DNA of 64,000 nt from CADEFX01 sp046154585 (GTDB lineage Bacteria; Pseudomonadota; Alphaproteobacteria; Rhizobiales; Hyphomicrobiaceae), in assembly GCA_046154585.1 (NCBI GenBank), contig JBJXDX010000141.1:1-64000 (forward strand), in the 5' to 3' direction. Below, piece by piece: positions 24,782 through 32,871 of this stretch. Made by a program: the position numbers and the translations under genes. The notes beneath the pieces were generated by a model. The model made no database searches and was not told where the DNA came from. It saw only the letters and a program-made list of their open reading frames with translations. Positions within the stretch are counted from its first letter, which is position 1, and each line of letters begins with the position of its first letter.

Positions 24782-25477
24782 TCAGGCAGCCTGCGTCTCG
24801 TCGCTGGGATCACGGAGCACGTAACCCCGGCCCCACACGGTTTCGATGTAGTGCTTACCGCCGGTCGCGGCCTGCAGCTTTTTGCGAAGCTTGCAGATGA
24901 AGACGTCGATGATCTTGAGCTCGGGCTCGTCCATGCCGCCGTAGAGATGATTGAGGAACATCTCCTTGGTGAGCGTCGTGCCTTTACGGAGCGAAAGCAA
25001 CTCCAGCATCTGATACTCTTTGCCGGTCAGATGCACGCGTGCGCCGTTGACTTCCACGGTCTTTGTATCGAGGTTCACACGCAAGTTGCCGGTTTCGATC
25101 ACCGACTGCGCATGACCTTTCGACCGGCGCACAATTGCGTGAATGCGCGCGACAAGCTCATCCTTGTGGAACGGCTTCGTCATGTAGTCGTCCGCGCCAA
25201 AACCCAGACCTTTGACTTTGTCGTCGATCTGGGCGAGGCCCGACAGGATCAGGATGGGTGTCTGCACCTTGCTCACCCGCAAGGTTTTCAAGACGTCGTA
25301 CCCGCTCATGTCCGGCAAGTTAATATCAAGTAGAATGATATCGTAATCATACAGCTTGCCGAGGTCCACCCCCTCCTCGCCAAGATCTGTCGTGTAGACG
25401 TTGAAGCCTTCGGACTGAAGCATCAGCTCGATGCTTTGTGCCGTTGCGCTATCGTCCTCAATCAGAAGGACTCGCAT
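24782..25477 (-). CDS. ctrA: cell-cycle response regulator CtrA
   Basis: 231 residues, matching CtrA along its full length. The receiver domain has the acidic pair in LIEDDS and phospho-acceptor Asp51 (LLDINLPDMSGYDVL). The C-terminal OmpR-type winged helix contains LTGKEYQMLELLSLRKGTTLTKEMFLNHLYGG and VIDVFICKLRKKL-like recognition helix (IIDVFICKLRKKLQ), ending WGRGYVLRDP. CtrA is the essential master regulator of the alphaproteobacterial cell cycle, controlling division, flagellar and DNA-methylation genes and blocking the origin in some species. A small upstream gap of 626 bp and a nearby sciP gene, encoding its inhibitor, complete the local cell-cycle neighbourhood. Confidence 0.97.
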   Translation of the reverse strand: MRVLLIEDDSATAQSIELMLQSEGFNVYTTDLGEEGVDLGKLYDYDIILLDINLPDMSGYDVLKTLRVSKVQTPILILSGLAQIDDKVKGLGFGADDYMTKPFHKDELVARIHAIVRRSKGHAQSVIETGNLRVNLDTKTVEVNGARVHLTGKEYQMLELLSLRKGTTLTKEMFLNHLYGGMDEPELKIIDVFICKLRKKLQAATGGKHYIETVWGRGYVLRDPSDETQAA

Positions 25478-26103
25478 CCCAAATCCTCACTTCCCCGGCC
25501 CATTCCGAGCCCGCTGCCCCGGCATTTCTCAAAGAACGCCACACGCAACGCAGGTAATCGATGATAAACACTGTAGGTCTGAGAGGTTAACAAACCCTAA
25601 TTTAGTCTTTAGGGACGCCTTTCTTTTGATACGACTGTTCCAATCTTGCAGTAGCCCTTCAGGTTGGGCATACACCGACCAGCAACCAGCACACGCTGCC
25701 AACCGAACTGGCACACGCACCCCCTGGCGGCTCGCGCTGCCGGCCCAACCTACGAATGTTGAATGATTACTGGCCTCTCCACTTCGGAGCTCGCACAGCG
25801 TCGCCGCACATCCCCACCTTGCTATCCCCGCGCGCGCCCTTTAAATTCTTAATATCTGATTTGCCCGGCGGGCCCTAGTCTCTTGTTGAGAACCGGCAGG
25901 CGAATTTGACATGACCGACTCGGAATTGGACGAGCGTTGCTTTACCGCAACTTAACAGCCCTTCAGCATACTCATGCGCGCGGTTGGGACTTGGCCGGTG
26001 ATGCAGCATCGAGGTTATCGCTCGGCGGAGCGATCCGAAGCCGACTGGCACGAAAATTGATGGTTCGGCGTCACCAGTTCGAATGTGTTGGGGGTATCGA
26101 GCA
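25478..26103. other. 626-bp divergent regulatory region between ctrA and fliJ-like gene
   Basis: No gene is supported. The stretch is AT-richer than its surroundings, with segments such as GGTTAACAAACCCTAATTTAG (near 25584) and TTTAAATTCTTAATATC (near 25849). I found no perfect TTAA-N7-TTAA CtrA box; the nearest is TTAACAAACCCTAAT, with a degenerate second half. One GANTC methylation site (GACTC) lies near 25917. A region this long upstream of ctrA usually holds multiple promoters. Confidence 0.55.
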
Positions 26104-26484
26104 ATGAAGCCACGCGAAGGTGTGTTGCGTATGCGGCGGTTCGAGGCAGCCGAAGCTGGGCGCAAAGTTGCGGATCTTGAATCCATCATCCGCGAGTTCG
26201 AGCAGATGGTCCACGATCTCGATCGTCAGATCGGTTCGGAAGAGGATCGGACCGGCGTCAAGGACATCAGTCATTTCGCCTACTCGACCTTCGCCAAGGC
26301 AGCAGCCCAGCGGCGCGACAATCTCAAGACGTCGATTGCGGATCTGCGGTTGAAGCTGGATGCCGCCCTTCACGAGCGCGACGAATCCCAGGAAAATCTG
26401 GCCAAGGCTGAAACCGGCGACGATCGCGAGACCGACCGCTCCCGGCGCCGCGGCGAGCGCGGCTCCGGCGCCATGATGGGCTGA
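26104..26484 (+). CDS. fliJ: FliJ-like flagellar export chaperone
   Basis: 126 residues from ATG 26104 (MKPREGVLRMRRFEAAEAGRK). The whole protein is predicted coiled coil: residues 15-50 (VADLESIIREFEQMVHDLDRQI) and 65-105 (FAKAAAQRRDNLKTSIADLRLKL). It resembles alphaproteobacterial FliJ, which binds the FliI export ATPase, including the internal block DISHFAYSTFAKAAAQRRDNL. It is transcribed away from ctrA. The usual partner fliI is not in the window, which leaves the flagellar assignment plausible but not proved by context. Confidence 0.72.
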   Translation: MKPREGVLRMRRFEAAEAGRKVADLESIIREFEQMVHDLDRQIGSEEDRTGVKDISHFAYSTFAKAAAQRRDNLKTSIADLRLKLDAALHERDESQENLAKAETGDDRETDRSRRRGERGSGAMMG

Positions 26485-26614
26485 CCACCTTCGCTCGATC
26501 TATCCACATTCACACCGCGCATCCGCGCTCGCGTCACCAGGGCGTGTTGACTTCGCTGCAGCCATCCAGAACTGTCCTGGCATTCTCCTGGATGGGCGGA
26601 CGGCTAGACTCTCG

Positions 26615-27190
26615 ATGTCTCGGCGGCATTACCAAAAATCTGCAAAGGCGTCCGGCGGCGTAGTCCTGCCCTGGATCATCGGCGGCATCGCCGCAGGTGC
26701 GCTTGCCGCCTGCAGCACCGCCACCCTTCCAGCGCTGCCCAAGTTCGAAATGCCGGTCGTTGCCTACAAGGATGAGCCTTCGGAGGTCTACTCACGGATC
26801 GCGCGCGGGGCCATGGCTTGCTGGTTCTCGCCGAATGGTCCGTTGAAACCGAGCTACGCCTTTCACGCCGACGTCGCTCCGCCCTCGGACAACGCCGGCG
26901 CCGAGATCGTCATTCACGAGCGCGATCGCGCCGCTCCGAGCCCCTTGTCGCTGCGCGCCTATAAGATCGTGATCTCGCGAAAACCTGAAGGAACGGCAGT
27001 CGAGGAGCAGAATTTCAAGCTTCCCGAGCCACTCGCCGCGATGATGGCACAAGATATTCGCCGCTGGGCCGGCGGCACGCACGAGTGCGGCACGGCCATG
27101 TCGGTGGCACAACCCGCCGCTGATGCGCAGAAGGCCGCCACACCGGTCAGCCCGATCCCGACGTCGAGCACGGGCGGCAAGAAACGCTGA
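26615..27190 (+). CDS. putative lipoprotein, unrecognised
   Basis: 191 residues. The N-terminus (SRRHYQKSAKASGGVVLPWIIGGIAAGALAACS) ends in a lipobox LAAC with Cys near residue 33, an unusually long n-region for a lipoprotein. The mature domain has EVYSRIARGAMACWFSPNGPLKPSYAFHADV, VIHERD and a C-terminal Ser/Pro-rich tail, with three further Cys residues or fewer. Proteins like this lie between ctrA and sciP-type genes in related bacteria only as far as I can infer. Convergent with sciP; a shared hairpin lies between. Confidence 0.65.
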   Translation: MSRRHYQKSAKASGGVVLPWIIGGIAAGALAACSTATLPALPKFEMPVVAYKDEPSEVYSRIARGAMACWFSPNGPLKPSYAFHADVAPPSDNAGAEIVIHERDRAAPSPLSLRAYKIVISRKPEGTAVEEQNFKLPEPLAAMMAQDIRRWAGGTHECGTAMSVAQPAADAQKAATPVSPIPTSSTGGKKR

Positions 27191-27225
27191 AGCCGCCAGC
27201 GTCCTCTCGGAGCAGCGGCGGCTTC
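27189..27225. terminator. hairpin between the lipoprotein and sciP genes
   Basis: Perfect nine-base arms GAAGCCGCC and GGCGGCTTC with a 19-base loop, placed between two convergent stops. The U-tract is weak on both sides. It may serve as a bidirectional terminator. Confidence 0.4.
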
Positions 27226-27244
27226 ACAAATTCACAAGCCCGCT

Positions 27245-27523
27245 CTAGTTGCGGTAGTCCTGCACCCGCGTCGCGCGCAAGCCCGGAAGACCGTGCTTGT
27301 CGATCGACCGCTGCCACGACAGGAATTCGTCGACGGTGAGCTTGTAGCGCTCACACGCTTCCTCGAGGCTCAAAAGCCCGCCGCGCACGGCCGCGACAAC
27401 CTCCGCCTTGCGCCGGATGACCCACCGCTTGGTGTCCTTCGGCGGCAAATCGGCGACTGTCAGCGGGCTGCCGTCGGGCCCAATGACATAGCGCGTACGC
27501 GCTCTGAACTGTTGGTCGGTCAT
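27245..27523 (-). CDS. sciP: CtrA inhibitor SciP (DUF1153)
   Basis: 92 residues covering the DUF1153 family almost exactly: RYVIGPDGSPLTVADLPP, then KRWVIRRKAEVVAAVRGG, LLSLEEACERYKLTVDEFLSWQ and HGLPGLRATR. In Caulobacter SciP is a small helix-turn-helix protein that binds CtrA-dependent promoters and blocks CtrA-driven transcription in swarmer cells. The gene lies about 1.8 kb from ctrA and is on the same strand. This linkage is known from other alphaproteobacteria (for example the adjacent Brucella loci) and supports both calls. A 362-bp promoter region separates it from mnmA. Confidence 0.93.
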   Translation of the reverse strand: MTDQQFRARTRYVIGPDGSPLTVADLPPKDTKRWVIRRKAEVVAAVRGGLLSLEEACERYKLTVDEFLSWQRSIDKHGLPGLRATRVQDYRN

Positions 27524-27885
27524 GGTACTCGTTACACTCTCGCTGACCTCTGACGTAACCCTACCGGAACTCGATTAAATTCGGCTGAAGCAACTCGGTA
27601 AACGCTTCGGCACTACGTGCCCCATTTTTACTATATTTTTCAGTCAGATCACAGCTTATGCTCACGCATGGTAAACGCGTGCTGCGAAATGGCTCAGAAC
27701 CGCTGAAGTAATCCTCGGCGCTCCTCCCGGGCCTATTAACGCTTCGTGAGGACTTTGGTCGCGCCGCCGGCCACAGCTGATGAGCCGCGCCGGTGGACCA
27801 GGTGTTGCCGTCGACAGCCCCGAGCCCTATGGTCGCGCCCGATTAACCGGCATTTGCGCCCACGCCCCCCTGAAGTTGCACCTCA
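27524..27885. other. divergent promoter region of sciP and mnmA
   Basis: No gene. The central part is strikingly AT-rich (CCATTTTTACTATATTTTTC near 27622). The nonamer GGTAAACGC occurs twice, near 27598 and 27669, in direct orientation about 71 bp apart. A TTAACG occurs near 27737, but no TTAA-N7-TTAA pair was found. Confidence 0.5.
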
Positions 27886-29151
27886 ATGAGCATCTCCTCC
27901 GCCGCCGACCATTCGCTGCATCTTGAAGGCATCGAGCCCGGCTCGCGCGTGGTCGTCGCCATGTCCGGAGGCGTGGATTCCTCGGTCGCGGCGGCCCTCT
28001 TGAAGCACGCCGGATACGACGTCGTGGGTATTACGCTACAGTTGTACGACCATGGCAGCGCCGCCGGCCGCAAGGGCGCGTGCTGCGCCGGTCAGGACAT
28101 CCATGATGCCCGCCGCGTAGCCGATGCCCTGGGCATCCCCCACTACGTGCTCGACTACGAGACCCAGTTCCGCACCTCCGTCATCGAGAGCTTCGCCGAC
28201 AGCTACGCGGCCGGCGAGACGCCGATCCCCTGCGTCGTCTGCAACCAGAAGATCAAGTTCGAGGGCCTGCTCGACACCGCCCGCGACCTGGGCGCTCGCG
28301 CGCTTGCCACCGGCCACTACATCGCCATGCAGCTCGGTCCCAACGGGCCGGAGCTCCATCGCGCCGCAGATGCCGAACGCGATCAGAGCTATTTCCTTTT
28401 TGCCACCACGCTGCAGCAGCTCGATTTCCTGCGCTTTCCACTGGGCCATCTGCAGAAGGACGACGTGCGTGCGCTCGCCCGGCAACTCGCTCTGCCGGTT
28501 GCAGAAAAGCCCGACAGCCAGGATATCTGCTTCGTTCCGACAGGGCGCTACTCAGATATCGTGGAACGCTTGCGGCCGGACGCAGCCGAGGCTGGCGACA
28601 TCGTCCATGTCGACGGCCGCGTGCTCGGCCGGCATGGCGGCATTCTCAATTTCACCATCGGCCAACGCCGGGGCCTGAAGCTTGCGGCCGCCGATCCGCT
28701 GTACGTCGTTCGGCTGGACGCGGACCGGCGCGAGGTTGTGGTCGGCCCGCGCAGCGACTTGCACACGCGGCTGATCATGCTTAAAAACGTGAACTGGCTG
28801 GGCGAGGGCGCACTCGACGACGTGGCGGAACGGGGCATTGACCTCCACGTGAGAGTTCGCTCGAGCCAGAAGCCACAGCCCGCCACACTTTCCTCGAAAG
28901 ACGGGGATATGGCTGTGCTGCTGCATGAGGGAGAATATGGTGTCGCTGCGGGCCAAGCCTGCGTGTTCTACGCTGACGGGTCCGCCCATGCGCGCGTCCT
29001 CGGCGGGGGATGGATCGCAGCAGCGCACGCCGGCAAGTCTCAGTCACATTCCGTTTCTGCGCCGGGTCCGGACGCCCCGTCCGTCGCACCCGCGCCGTCC
29101 ATGAGTGATCGCGCCAGACACATGCCCGGGTTTGCTAGAGGAGCAATATGA
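27886..29151 (+). CDS. mnmA: tRNA-specific 2-thiouridylase MnmA
   Basis: 421 residues. The PP-loop is SGGVDSS (residues 27-33). The catalytic Cys119 lies in CVVCNQKIKFEGLL, and the partner Cys in DSQDICFVPTGRYSDIVE (about residue 213). The chain also has TGHYIAMQ and FTIGQRRGLKL, then a C-terminal beta-barrel with LPLYVVRLD-like strands. MnmA uses ATP and sulfur relayed from persulfide carriers to make 2-thiouridine at the wobble base of tRNA-Lys, Glu and Gln. A Pro/Ser-rich extension of about 30 residues at the C-terminus is unusual. Its stop overlaps the pmtA start (ATGA). Confidence 0.95.
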   Translation: MSISSAADHSLHLEGIEPGSRVVVAMSGGVDSSVAAALLKHAGYDVVGITLQLYDHGSAAGRKGACCAGQDIHDARRVADALGIPHYVLDYETQFRTSVIESFADSYAAGETPIPCVVCNQKIKFEGLLDTARDLGARALATGHYIAMQLGPNGPELHRAADAERDQSYFLFATTLQQLDFLRFPLGHLQKDDVRALARQLALPVAEKPDSQDICFVPTGRYSDIVERLRPDAAEAGDIVHVDGRVLGRHGGILNFTIGQRRGLKLAAADPLYVVRLDADRREVVVGPRSDLHTRLIMLKNVNWLGEGALDDVAERGIDLHVRVRSSQKPQPATLSSKDGDMAVLLHEGEYGVAAGQACVFYADGSAHARVLGGGWIAAAHAGKSQSHSVSAPGPDAPSVAPAPSMSDRARHMPGFARGAI

Positions 29152-29876
29152 GTATGAAATCGACGATGCGATCGGGGAGGCGGCCGGAACGCCCTTTCCT
29201 GTTCGGGGGAGATGGTGCGGGCATCAACTCCGCGCACATCGATGAGGCGGCCGTCAGAAGCGCCTACCGCCGCTGGGCGCCCGTCTACGATCACACATTC
29301 GGCCGCTTCACGACCGAGGGCCGCCGGCACGCCGTGGAAATCATCAACCAGCGTCGGGGCCGCGTGCTTGAGGTCGGCGTCGGCACCGGCCTGTCGCTGC
29401 CCAACTACGGCCGTCATCTCGAAATCGTCGGCATCGACCTGTCGCCCGAGATGCTGGAGAAGGCGCGCGAGAAAGTCGACGAGGAGCGCCTTGTCAACGT
29501 CACCGGCCTGCACGAGATGGACGCCAGCGCATTGACGTTCGGCAAAGGCGAGTTCGACACCGTCGTCGCCATGTACGTCATCACCGTCGTGCCCGACCCC
29601 GAGAAGGTGATGCGCGAATTGGCCCGCGTCACGAAAGTCGGCGGCCAGGTCGTCCTCGTCAATCACTTCAGCCAGGACGACGGCGTGCGCGGCTGGGTCG
29701 AGCGCCGCATGGCTCCGTTCGCCGACAAGCTCGGCTGGCGCCCTGTCTTCAATCTCGACCGCGTCATGGTCTGCGAAAACCTGAAGGTCGTCGACCGCCG
29801 CGCGCTGCGCCCCTGGGGCCTCTTCACCATGCTGCGCTTCGAGAAGGTGGCCGAGCCGGCGCACGCCACGGCCTAG
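29148..29876 (+). CDS. pmtA: phosphatidylethanolamine N-methyltransferase, PmtA type
   Basis: 242 residues, started by the ATGA overlap with mnmA. Class I SAM methyltransferase: YRRWAPVYDHTFGRFTTEGRR, motif I RVLEVGVGTGLSLPNYG, then VGIDLSPEMLEKAREKV, MYVITVVPDPEKVMRELARV and GGQVVLVNHFS. The whole pattern matches the Rhodobacter-type PmtA that methylates phosphatidylethanolamine to phosphatidylcholine, a lipid common in Hyphomicrobiales. A hydrophobic membrane helix is absent, as expected for a peripheral enzyme. A stem-loop follows the stop. Confidence 0.85.
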   Translation: MSMKSTMRSGRRPERPFLFGGDGAGINSAHIDEAAVRSAYRRWAPVYDHTFGRFTTEGRRHAVEIINQRRGRVLEVGVGTGLSLPNYGRHLEIVGIDLSPEMLEKAREKVDEERLVNVTGLHEMDASALTFGKGEFDTVVAMYVITVVPDPEKVMRELARVTKVGGQVVLVNHFSQDDGVRGWVERRMAPFADKLGWRPVFNLDRVMVCENLKVVDRRALRPWGLFTMLRFEKVAEPAHATA

Positions 29877-29902
29877 CCGCTACGCCATCGTCACAAACCT
29901 GC

Positions 29903-29930
29903 ATCGGCCCGCCACGCGGGCCGATCGCAT
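29903..29930 (+). terminator. stem-loop after the mnmA-pmtA operon
   Basis: A perfect ten-base stem ATCGGCCCGC/GCGGGCCGAT with a three-base loop (CAC), at 29903-29925, followed by CGCATTTGG. The U-tract is short but the position after pmtA and before the tRNA promoter fits termination. Confidence 0.55.
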
Positions 29931-29951
29931 TTGGCGCTGCCGGACGTTCGC

Positions 29952-29980
29952 TTGACAGTGCTCCGCGGCGCTCCTTATAT
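29952..29980 (+). promoter_or_regulatory. sigma-70 promoter of tRNA-Met
   Basis: TTGACA at 29952-29957 and TTATAT at 29975-29980 with a 17-bp spacer. The predicted start near 29987 leaves a short 10-base leader before the tRNA. Confidence 0.8.
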
Positions 29981-29996
29981 CGCGCCACATCGGTAC

Positions 29997-30073
29997 GGCG
30001 GGATAGCTCAGGTGGTTAGAGCGACGGTCTCATAATCCGTAGGTCGGCGGTTCAAGTCCGCCTCCCGCTACCA
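29997..30073 (+). tRNA. tRNA-Met (anticodon CAT)
   Basis: A 77-base gene with GGCGGGA acceptor pairing with TCCCGCT before A-CCA, D-loop AGCTCAGGTGGTTAGAGC, anticodon loop CTCATAA, T-arm GGCGG-TTCAAGT-CCGCC, and an encoded CCA end. The sequence matches elongator tRNA-Met genes of alphaproteobacteria rather than initiator tRNA (the acceptor starts with a G·T pair and not the unpaired C typical of initiator). A CAT anticodon could also be tRNA-Ile2 if modified, but the body fits Met. Confidence 0.9.
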
Positions 30074-30225
30074 AGCCTCACTCAAACATTCATTCGCGAC
30101 GCTGCGCGTAGCCGCAATGGTCTCGCACATGACTGCTTCCGCGTCCGCCGTCCGCACCTGGAGCTACAAGGGAACTTTGCCTCCGTCCCAGCCGTTACAC
30201 CGGCACAATCGGACAGGAGCACAAC

Positions 30226-30288
30226 ATGCCGATCCTCCTTTGGTTATTGGGCGTCCCGCTTACGCTCGTCCTGACGGGCGTGATCTGA
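30226..30288 (+). CDS. 20-residue hydrophobic micro-protein
   Basis: ATG-to-TGA frame MPILLWLLGVPLTLVLTGVI preceded by AGGAGC eight bases away. It consists of one hydrophobic helix long enough to cross a membrane, with a Pro hinge. Very short 'MPILLWLLGVP' proteins are, from memory, annotated in several Rhizobiales genomes, but I cannot verify this here. It lies 150 bp after tRNA-Met in an otherwise empty 412-bp stretch (30074-30486). Function is unknown. Confidence 0.5.
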   Translation: MPILLWLLGVPLTLVLTGVI

Positions 30289-30486
30289 TCGTGCTTGTTG
30301 CAAGTATCGCCACTGAATGGGAACGGCTTGATCGGCTGTCCCCCGTTCGATTGCGCCATTTGCGACTTTCCCGCACAGAATTTGTGCTTGCCGAACGTGT
30401 CTCCAGCCCGTTGAATAGCTGCCATTCGCCTCCCTCCTGCCACAGGCGCTTCCCTATATCTGGGACCGTCGATTGAGAGGGTTGGG

Positions 30487-30891
30487 ATGCAGTTCGTAGC
30501 TCTTGTAAGCGCCTTGTCGGTCGCCGGGATTGTGTCGGCGACCCCATGCCTTGCGCTCGCCGAATCCTTCGACCACGCCGCCTTCTGCGCCGAGAAAACC
30601 GAGCGCGCCGACAATCATCAACTCGAAGCCGGCGTCTGGCTCGACGAGTTCACCCGCAATGACACGGTGAATGTGCACTGCTCCATGCGCATGATCGAAT
30701 TCCGCCGCTACCTCGATATGCCGTCGGGCGAGCTCGACGATGCCTGGCGGCAGCGCGAGAAGATACGCTGGAACTCCGCTCACTGCAGTGATCCCGACTG
30801 GTACGAGGCGATTCGCGCCGGCTGGACCATCGCGTCGACGCTCATCACCACGACCGGCGAGCGCATCTGGTACACGGCGAGGTGCCGCTGA
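30487..30891 (+). CDS. small secreted protein, unrecognised
   Basis: 134 residues with a signal peptide (MQFVALVSALSVAGIVSATPCLALA). The mature part holds Cys residues in AFCAEK, VHCSMR, AHCSDP and at the C-terminus (TARCR), enough for two disulfides, and many Trp/Arg (WRQREKIRW, DWYEAIRAGW). The family is not recognised. A weak stem-loop follows it. Confidence 0.6.
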   Translation: MQFVALVSALSVAGIVSATPCLALAESFDHAAFCAEKTERADNHQLEAGVWLDEFTRNDTVNVHCSMRMIEFRRYLDMPSGELDDAWRQREKIRWNSAHCSDPDWYEAIRAGWTIASTLITTTGERIWYTARCR

Positions 30892-30896
30892 CGGGC

Positions 30897-30923
30897 CCGG
30901 ACCTCTGGACGCAGAGGTTCCGG
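30897..30923 (+). terminator. stem-loop after the secreted protein gene
   Basis: Arms CCGGACCTCTG (30897-30907) and CAGAGGTTCCGG (30912-30923) pair with one bulged base and a GACG loop, five bases after the stop. No U-tract follows, so it may only protect the transcript end. Confidence 0.35.
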
Positions 30924-31007
30924 TGACCTTGATGTCCCGTTGTCATAGGCACCCGTCGGGGCGTGCGCTATCCTTCCCGTCGTCGGCGCGGGAATCGGAG
31001 GTTGGCC

Positions 31008-32612
31008 ATGCACATCGCCCGTTGCTTCAGAGAGCACGTTCTCGCCGCAACACTGCTTCTGATGGCATCGTTCGCCCCGGCCTCTGCCCAGAGCGTCTAT
31101 CACCGCTGCAACGACGGCGACCCCGAGACGCTGGACGCGCACAAAACGTCAACCGTCAGCGAAGCCCATTTGCTCCGCGATCTCTCTGAAGGACTGCTGA
31201 TCCACGACGCGCACGGCAAAGTCATGGCCGGCGTGGCCGAACGCTGGGGCGCCAGCCCGGACGGCAAGGCCTACACCTTCACGCTGCGCCCCACGGCCAA
31301 ATGGTCGAACGGCGATCCCGTCACGGCCGCCGATTTCGTCTTCTCGCTGCGCCGGATCATGGATCCCGAGACCGGCGCCAAGTATGCAACCGTGCTCTAT
31401 CCCATCAAGAACGCCGAGAAGATCAACAAGAAGGCGGATGGCCTGAAGCCCGACGCCCTTGGCGTCAAAGCGATCGACGAGCGCACGCTGGAGATCACGC
31501 TCGAGAAGTCGACGCCCTACTTCCTCGAGTTGCTGACGCACCAGAGCGCCCTGCCGATCCATCCCGCGAGCGTCGCCAAGCACGGCAAGGATTTCACGCG
31601 GCCGGAGAACTGGGTCTCCAACGGTGCATATGTGCTGAAGGAATGGGTGCCGGGCTCACACATTACGCTCGACAAAAGCCCGCAGTTTCACGACGCCGCC
31701 AACGTGCGCATCGCCGGCGTGCGCTACTACCCTTGCAGCGATCTCGCCGCCGCCGCGCGACGCTTCGAAGCTGGCGAGGTTCAGTCCACGACCGACCTGC
31801 CCGCCGACCAAGTCAAGCGCCTGAAGGAGAAGTTCGGCGATCAGGTGCAGATCTCGCCCTATCTCGGCACCTACTATCTGGCCGTGCGCACCGACAAGGC
31901 GCCCTTCAACGACGTGCGCGTGCGCCAGGCGCTCTCGTTGCTGATCGACCGCGAGTTCATCGCCGACCAGATCTGGTCGGCCACCATGCTGCCCGCCTAC
32001 TCCTTCGTGCCGCCCGGCACGGGCAACTACGGCGATCCGGCTTATCTGTCCGACATCACGGAATCATCCATCGACCGCGAAGCCAAGGCCAAGGACCTGC
32101 TCAAGCAAGCCGGCTTCGGCCCGGGCAGGAAGCAGCTCAAGGTCGAGATCCGCTACAACATCACGGACAACAATCGCAACACGGTCGTCGCCATCGGCAA
32201 CATGTGGAAGGAAGCCGGCATCGAGACGACCTACATCAACACCGACGGCAAGACGCACTTTGCCTACCTGCGCGACGGCGGCGACTTCGATGTGGCTCGC
32301 GCCGGCTGGATCGCCGACTACTCCGATCCGCAGAACTTCCTGTTTCTGCTGGAGAGCCAGAACAGCGGCTTCAACTATGCGCGCTACAACAACCCCGAGT
32401 TCGATGCCCTGATGCGCCGGTCCTCCGACGAGCTCGACCTCAAGGCGCGCGCCGGTATCCTGTACCAGGCCGAAGCCCTCATCATGCGCGATCTGCCGCT
32501 GATCCCCGTGCTCTACTACTCCAACCGCAACCTCATCTCCTCGAAGCTCGAAGGCTTCCACCCCAACCTCCGCGGCGCCAACGCCACCCGCTTCATGTCG
32601 CTGAAGCCCTAG
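31008..32612 (+). CDS. peptide ABC transporter substrate-binding protein (OppA/DppA type)
   Basis: 534 residues from ATG 31008 with GGAGG upstream and a signal peptide ending near ASA (about residue 28). The family-5 extracellular binding fold is clear: DGDPETLDAHKTSTVSEAHLLRDLSEGL, WSNGDPVTAADFVFSLRRIMDP, TLEITLEKSTPYFLELLTH, VRVRQALSLLIDREF and the C-terminal LPLIPVLYYSNRNLIS. It captures oligopeptides in the periplasm. It is the first gene of a complete importer (permeases 32872 and 33785, ATPase 34906) separated by 259 bp that contains a palindromic repeat. Confidence 0.92.
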   Translation: MHIARCFREHVLAATLLLMASFAPASAQSVYHRCNDGDPETLDAHKTSTVSEAHLLRDLSEGLLIHDAHGKVMAGVAERWGASPDGKAYTFTLRPTAKWSNGDPVTAADFVFSLRRIMDPETGAKYATVLYPIKNAEKINKKADGLKPDALGVKAIDERTLEITLEKSTPYFLELLTHQSALPIHPASVAKHGKDFTRPENWVSNGAYVLKEWVPGSHITLDKSPQFHDAANVRIAGVRYYPCSDLAAAARRFEAGEVQSTTDLPADQVKRLKEKFGDQVQISPYLGTYYLAVRTDKAPFNDVRVRQALSLLIDREFIADQIWSATMLPAYSFVPPGTGNYGDPAYLSDITESSIDREAKAKDLLKQAGFGPGRKQLKVEIRYNITDNNRNTVVAIGNMWKEAGIETTYINTDGKTHFAYLRDGGDFDVARAGWIADYSDPQNFLFLLESQNSGFNYARYNNPEFDALMRRSSDELDLKARAGILYQAEALIMRDLPLIPVLYYSNRNLISSKLEGFHPNLRGANATRFMSLKP

Positions 32613-32775
32613 ATGCCATGGTCTTCGATCCTTATCACTAGCGAGGAAGACCCCGGCTCGGCCGCTGCCGCTCCGGAGCTTCGCTCCGCGCGGACCGCGC
32701 CCGTCCGGGGACGCAAGTGGGATGAGAGTTCGAAAGGCTTAGGCTACTTTTGCCTCCATCTTCTCGTCTTGCGTT

Positions 32776-32824
32776 CCCGGAAGCGGCGCGCTCGTGCCAT
32801 TGGCACGACGCGCGGCTATCCGGG
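32776..32824. repeat. REP-like palindromic element
   Basis: A large imperfect inverted repeat: CCCGGAAGCGGCGCGCTCGT (32776) opposite ACGACGCGCGGCTATCCGGG (ending 32824) around TGCCATTGGC. It sits between the binding-protein and permease genes of the peptide operon and could attenuate or process the message. Similar GC-rich palindromes are widely scattered in Bradyrhizobiaceae-like genomes, a comparison from general knowledge. Confidence 0.55.
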
Positions 32825-32871
32825 ATCTTCCCCGGTGGTGTGGTCCGCACCGCCAGCGATCTGACCGGCAC

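Noticed and set aside
25478..26103. Perfect CtrA box TTAA-N7-TTAA
   Set aside because: Searched by eye; only degenerate versions such as TTAACAAACCCTAAT were found, so no box is annotated.
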